A DNA stretch of 64,000 nucleotides. Source: Schistocerca nitens (taxonomy: Eukaryota > Arthropoda > Insecta > Orthoptera > Acrididae). Shown piece by piece: positions 60,952 to 64,000 of this stretch. Below the pieces are notes generated by a model. That model had not been told where the DNA came from. It worked only from the letters and a program-made list of their open reading frames with translations, and searched no databases. Location: positions 4,598,501 through 4,662,500 of the forward strand of contig NC_064615.1 in NCBI RefSeq assembly GCF_023898315.1. The letters are read 5' to 3'. A program made the translations under genes and the position numbers. The stretch's first letter is position 1, and each line of letters opens with the position of its first letter.

Positions 60952-62055
60952 GTAATAAAACAATTGGTTGGTAATTGTGTTGTGGAACTGTAATGTCTTT
61001 TTGAACTTTTTTAAGGCACTCTTCTTCTCATTTCCATTTTCATCTCTTGTTAAAATCGTTCAGTTGTATCTTGGATGTACTGATTTTTGGGTCATAGGGA
61101 TAAGCAATTTTATATAAATTACATAATGTAAATTGCTGTTCCAATCCACACTATATACAACATTGACACTAATCTATTTTCCTTCTGACTGTAATGTCTT
61201 TAAAAAATTCTGTTATATTAGCCTTTGGTTTTCTTTTAAGATTTCTCTAAATCAGTTTGATATTAATGGTCACAATTTTGATTAAACATAGTGTAGCTGT
61301 TACCACCTTATTTATATATTACAATACTGAGAGAAAAATGTTGTGTTTATATACATAAATATGAACAAAAGAAATAAAAGTCTCTTGTTCACAAAAATTT
61401 GAGGAACATGAGACCAAAAGAGTTGCTCATTGTGGCAAAATACTCTGTAGCACACAAGTATGACAACATAGACGTAACACATAAATACTGTAGTATGAGA
61501 CAAAGAATCAACAGTTAATATACTAGGAAAAGATACAGACATTCCTAAATGTCATTGATTTAAAGCACATGACAGCTTGAAAATACGTATGCATTCAGTT
61601 ATTGAATTTTTCAGCGCTGATATTATGGAGCAGATGAGTGGAATGGTTCGAGCTTGAAACTAAGTCTGATAGTGCTATTTATATTCTGCCTAATTTTATA
61701 TGTCTTAATTTAAGTAGCTGCCACTTTTAACTAGGGACACCATTCAGTGCTTACTATTTTCACTATGAAGCTACAAAAGTCTCATAATTTGTATTAATGT
61801 AGTTCTACCTTATTGTGTATGTTTATCAAGTATAAGTCTGAGGCAGTCTGTTCGGTAAGAGTAGTAATTGAAGATTTGGTAATAAAGTGGTAATAATAAT
61901 AATAAAATGAAATTAACAAAGTAATGTGACATGGATGGAAGAAATCTGACCAAAAGAAAAAAAAACTAATACCAATTATATATGATGTGTTCCACTCTAA
62001 GATCTCCAGTTTTCTTTTAGCAAAATTGTCAGAAAAAAATTTGAAACTTCTGTGA
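60952..62055. other. Intron, nothing recognised
   Basis: AT-rich; no LINE, SINE or transposon ends identified. Confidence 0.45.
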
Positions 62056-62059
62056 TTTC

Positions 62060-62520
62060 TCAACGTAACCACCCTGTAGCCATTCACACTTTTCACAGTG
62101 TCAGTGCCATGATACCTTGGCTGTTGCAAATGGTTCTCCAGGAATCTGTTTTTGACTACTGGAAAATCACCGATACAATAGCAGCTTGACTGGAGAATGT
62201 GTTACCGTACTAGGAGTCAGGTCAGATGAGGAAGGATCTAGAGAAGACACTTCAAAGTTGTCTTTATGAAGAAACTCTTGCACAGTTTTTGCCTGATAAG
62301 TTGCTGCATCGTCCTGGTTGAAGAGCACACATCTGGCCTTTGCCAGCCATATTTTTTGCAGTGCTGGAAGAACCCTGTTCTCAAAACATTTTGGTAGCTT
62401 GCTTGTGTCACCATAGTGCCCTTTGAAACACTAAGTAAGGATTATGCCATCACTGTCTCAAAACATGGCCACTGTAATTTGTTAGACAGTGAGTGTGTGT
62501 TCTTCCTCTGTGCTGATTGG
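62060..62520 (-). pseudogene. mariner transposase remnant
   Basis: On the minus strand: TMVTQASYQNVLRTGF, then LFNQDDAATYQAKTVQEFLH and SSLDPSSSDLTP, the middle and last Asp blocks of a mariner transposase with the PHPPYSPD motif degraded. Near 62070 the C-terminal WLQGGYVEKS pattern can be read in a third frame. Multiple frameshifts. Confidence 0.6.
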
Positions 62521-62524
62521 TACT

Positions 62525-64000
62525 TCATTTCAGGACTGGAGAACAGCATTCATGTCCCAACCATTATCACAGTTGTTGAAAAGTAAGTCCCATTCTTTCC
62601 GTCCACGTCATCTGGCAAACTGCCACTCGTGCAGCCTTGAGGTCATCTGCCAGTACTCGTGGCACCTACTTGAAGGACTTTCCATGTTTTCAGGCTGTCA
62701 TGCAGAACTGTGCTTATAGATTCCATAAAAGTACTGATTATGCATGTGATATTTTGTGCATTCAATTGATAATCCTCGAAAACAACTGTCTCCGCATGTG
62801 TGAGTATGTTGTCAGACTGGCTGGTTCAAGGCTGAGATTGTTTTGATTTGTCATCACATGAAGTTTTGTCATCTTTGAACTGTCACACCCACAAATATAC
62901 ATTCTATACATTCAAGACACCATTACCCCCCTTGTATCACTCAATTGCTGACGAATTCAACAGGAACTCAAAACACATGTGGAGAAAATAAATGATTGCT
63001 TACTATTCCTTTAGTAAAATATCACCATTTTTAGTATAAAAACCGCTCTTGTCATTGAATATGCTAGAGTTCTGCATGCCACTCTGAGCTGCTGTCGGTA
63101 TACACGTGCACACACCATGATCAGATATTTGTATCTGCTTCCAATCTTCAGAGTGTTACTGGGAGACTACAGAATTTAAACATGCCTCATACAATATAGC
63201 CAGTATAAGGATAACAACAACAAAAACACTAAAACTTACCTACTGGTTGCACATTTCATCCTGGCCCCTCTGTCATCGATGGGAGTCACCTGACTTCTTG
63301 CTGCTCCAGAATGTTTACACCGGTTGCCAACCCTTAGCTACTTAACAGTATTCTGCACCATAACAATAAGTAGCCATTGTGAACATAGTGTTGATCCATG
63401 TGCGGTATTGTGCATAGTGATTGCTAACATTATTTACAAAAATGAGCTAAGAGGCTATATCTGGTTCTTCTAGTGACTCGCCTCAACTTTCAGGTTACAT
63501 GTGTGATGCACTGACCCATTACATGTTTGTTTCTTGAAAAAGCTATGAGGTGGCTGCTCTGGGAGGAGGAAGCGGTGCCCGCCTCAGCGGCCAGTGTGCT
63601 ATGAGCTTCTGCTCCCAGCACTCTCCATTCAGGGGCCAAGTAAAAGTGTGCGATCAGTACACAATAACTAGAATATGCGAGAATATCTGACAACAAATGT
63701 ACCTCCACTAAATAAAATGAAGCAAAATTATCTAACTAGCATCGGAAAAGTAGTGCAGATAATATCATAATGTTGTTCTAACATGAAAACAATGATGATA
63801 ACTTCAGTGCACAGATACAGAATAATAAGTTGTTTCAGTCAATAAATAGTAACATAGTAAGATTTTTAAAAAGTTACACCCATTTTTTGTTGGTATAAAA
63901 GAGACTTTCAAAATAAAAATAATTTATCGAAGATTAGGGAGAGAGTGTTGGGACAAGAGATATGTCAGTAGGGAGAGGGAGGGAGGGAGGGGAGAGGGGG
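62525..64000. other. Intron to window edge
   Basis: No exon of the transporter is visible. A GGGA-rich run begins at 63973 and reaches the edge. Confidence 0.4.

Larger units (their letters stand above)
57800..60365 (+). mobile_element. I/Jockey-like LINE, 5' region through endonuclease, 3' end missing
   Basis: A long GC-rich 5' UTR (57800-58400) with a C-run at 57822-57835 is followed by ORF1 (about 58440-59440) with a zinc knuckle and a broken endonuclease (59870-60365). The element keeps its 5' part but loses everything beyond the endonuclease at about 60365. This is the reverse of ordinary 5' truncation. Confidence 0.75.

Noticed and set aside
61000..64000. Next exon of the transporter (end of TMD2 / NBD2)
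   Set aside because: I looked for the GQVGLA-type continuation and Walker A of NBD2 on the plus strand and saw neither; it must lie beyond the window.

Overview
The window is eukaryotic nuclear DNA that looks like the genome of an orthopteran insect, most likely a locust or grasshopper of the Schistocerca type. This is inferred from giant introns, a dense load of CR1-like, RTE/BovB-like and I/Jockey-like LINEs, Penelope-like elements (PLEs), mariner/Tc1 copies, and a tRNA-derived SINE with intact A and B boxes that I associate with locusts. No BLAST or RepeatMasker search was run. Nothing looks bacterial, and there is no rRNA gene, CRISPR array or convincing functional tRNA gene.

The host gene is a single plus-strand ABCC-family (MRP4 / lethal(2)03659-like) transporter. 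Nine consecutive exons can be joined in frame: 4405-4691, 7489-7672, 8814-8969, 25988-26187, 31809-32599, 43198-43277, 44851-45001, 48042-48148 and 60828-60951. They run from the Ser-Ser of the first Walker A through the rest of NBD1, the linker and most of the second transmembrane domain. Exons upstream (TMD1) and downstream (end of TMD2, NBD2) lie outside the window. All junctions have GT-AG ends and compatible phases. The 791-nt exon 5 carries an unusually large extracellular loop with ten N-glycosylation sequons and a furin-type RKKR motif.

Everything else is intronic and mostly mobile DNA. 1-3000: minus-strand CR1-like LINE (SGNH-type ORF1 end and endonuclease) joined to a minus-strand RTE, then a candidate minus-strand terminal exon. 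8.2-25.4 kb: PLE tails, SINEs, LINE fragments, a long inverted-repeat element (11.7-13.7 kb), a Tc1 copy, a PLE with an open RT/GIY-YIG frame (15.3-17.1 kb), a dead mariner and a second, frameshifted PLE. 26.8-30.3 kb: plus-strand RTE broken by a mariner-type MITE. 33.2-39.0 kb: minus-strand Ty3/gypsy element with a mariner in one LTR and a composite SINE inside pol. 39-47.4 kb: LINE fragments. 48.3-60.4 kb: tRNA-headed SINE joined to RTE, a long-TIR MITE, a third PLE, more LINE ends, and a LINE with a preserved 5' region that stops in its endonuclease.

The most interesting structural signal is a hammerhead-ribozyme-like core (YTGRNRA, one extra base, a 4-6 bp hairpin, GAAA). It recurs in PLE 3' regions and in related non-coding repeats at 8576, 17067, 19941, 24400 and 25384.
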